Source: Candidatus Brocadiaceae bacterium
Lineage (GTDB): Bacteria > Planctomycetota > Brocadiia > Brocadiales > Bathyanammoxibiaceae
Length of the DNA stretch: 36,280 nucleotides
Direction: 5' to 3'
Assembly: GCA_030018855.1 (NCBI GenBank)
Contig: JASEHG010000001.1
Span: forward strand, 1 to 36,280
Shown here: positions 36,134-36,280 of the stretch, in pieces
Numbering within the stretch: position 1 is the first letter of the stretch
How the letters are laid out: the number at the start of each line of letters is the position of its first letter
Translations under genes and position numbers: made by a program
The notes under the pieces: generated by a model
Database searches by the model: none
Seen by the model: the letters and a program-made list of their open reading frames with translations, nothing else
Told to the model about the DNA's origin: nothing

Positions 36134-36280
36134 ATGGACATAGATGATATAAAGGACTTGCTTAGTAAGGTCCAAAAGGGGAAGGTCTCCCTGGCGGAGG
36201 CCCTGAAGCACCTCAAGGACCTCCCCTACAAGGACATAGGCTTTGCCAGGGTGGATAGCCACAGGGCCCTGCGATGTGGG
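36134..36280 (+). CDS. larB: LarB family protein (3' truncated by the window)
   Basis: Only the first 49 codons are present and open to the window end: MDIDDIKDLLSKVQKGKVSL.. then HLKDLPYKDIGFARVDSHRALRCG. The DLPYKDIGFARVDSHRALR stretch matches the conserved N-terminus of LarB, the NaAD carboxylase/hydrolase that makes the nickel-pincer cofactor of lactate racemase, related to PurE. CAGGAG lies 11 bp upstream. The rest of a lar cluster, if any, would be beyond the window. Confidence 0.8.
   Translation, partial: MDIDDIKDLLSKVQKGKVSLAEALKHLKDLPYKDIGFARVDSHRALRCG

Overview
The window looks like a gene-dense chromosomal segment of an uncultured-type Gram-negative bacterium, mid-50s percent GC by eye. 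Envelope traits support Gram-negative: two lipoprotein-type class II cytochromes, a system II cytochrome c maturation pair (ccsA/resB), a PpiD/SurA-like periplasmic folding factor and a CtpA-type protease. Three GH57 glucan enzymes, a split transketolase, an orphan HypE-like protein and a geranylgeranyl-reductase-type flavoprotein suggest a deep-branching environmental lineage. Planctomycetota (Brocadiales-like), Omnitrophota or Nitrospirota/NC10 would all fit. I cannot decide between them from sequence alone, and no rRNA is present.

Layout. (1) 1-1675, + strand: the 3' end of a NapH/NosR-like polyferredoxin membrane protein and an orphan HypE-like AIR-synthase protein. (2) 1727-10987, - strand: an FAD reductase, then rpsP, ffh, the block rpmE-prfA-prmC-murA, and ccsA-resB. 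(3) 11501-13804, + strand: two tandem CNNM/CorC-type DUF21-CBS membrane proteins behind a near-consensus promoter. (4) 13961-28637, - strand: a glycogen/alpha-glucan cluster. In transcription order it holds a GH57 amylase, a GalT-like protein, glgA, a GH57 4-alpha-glucanotransferase, a histidine kinase, a single-domain response regulator, glgC, a DUF4912 protein, a GH57 branching enzyme and two class II c-type cytochrome lipoproteins. (5) 28902-36280, + strand: a PpiD/SurA-like protein, ribF, tRNA-Phe(GAA) with a perfect sigma70 promoter, a two-gene transketolase, ctpA, tsaD and the 5' end of larB.

How the genes work together. GlgC makes ADP-glucose, GlgA polymerises it, the GH57 branching enzyme branches it, and the other two GH57 enzymes remodel or degrade it. 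A GalT-like nucleotidylyltransferase may link sugar phosphates to nucleotide sugars. A soluble multi-sensor kinase and a receiver-only regulator sit in the middle of this set. CcsA/ResB would attach haem to the two cytochromes at the end of the cluster.

The most unusual feature is the repeat landscape. Almost every intergenic gap carries degenerate arrays of 7-bp units, often two inverted arms that could fold into a hairpin. The heptamer sequence differs between sites but the 7-bp period is kept. Several short palindromic families (GTAGGGGC...GCCCCTAC, TCCGCCTNAGGCGGA, CCGCAGGCTNNAGCCTGCGG) also occur. These repeats have entered genes. One heptad array encodes the hydrophobic core of a lipoprotein signal peptide. 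One palindrome is read in the same frame in three unrelated envelope proteins as VAS(A/V)(P/S)GGP. Another palindrome is read in one frame in TsaD, an FAD reductase and CtpA. Many genes take their stop codon from a repeat. Two inverted copies of a ~75-bp MITE-like element flank the histidine kinase. This repeat/peptide system is my best candidate for something under-described here.
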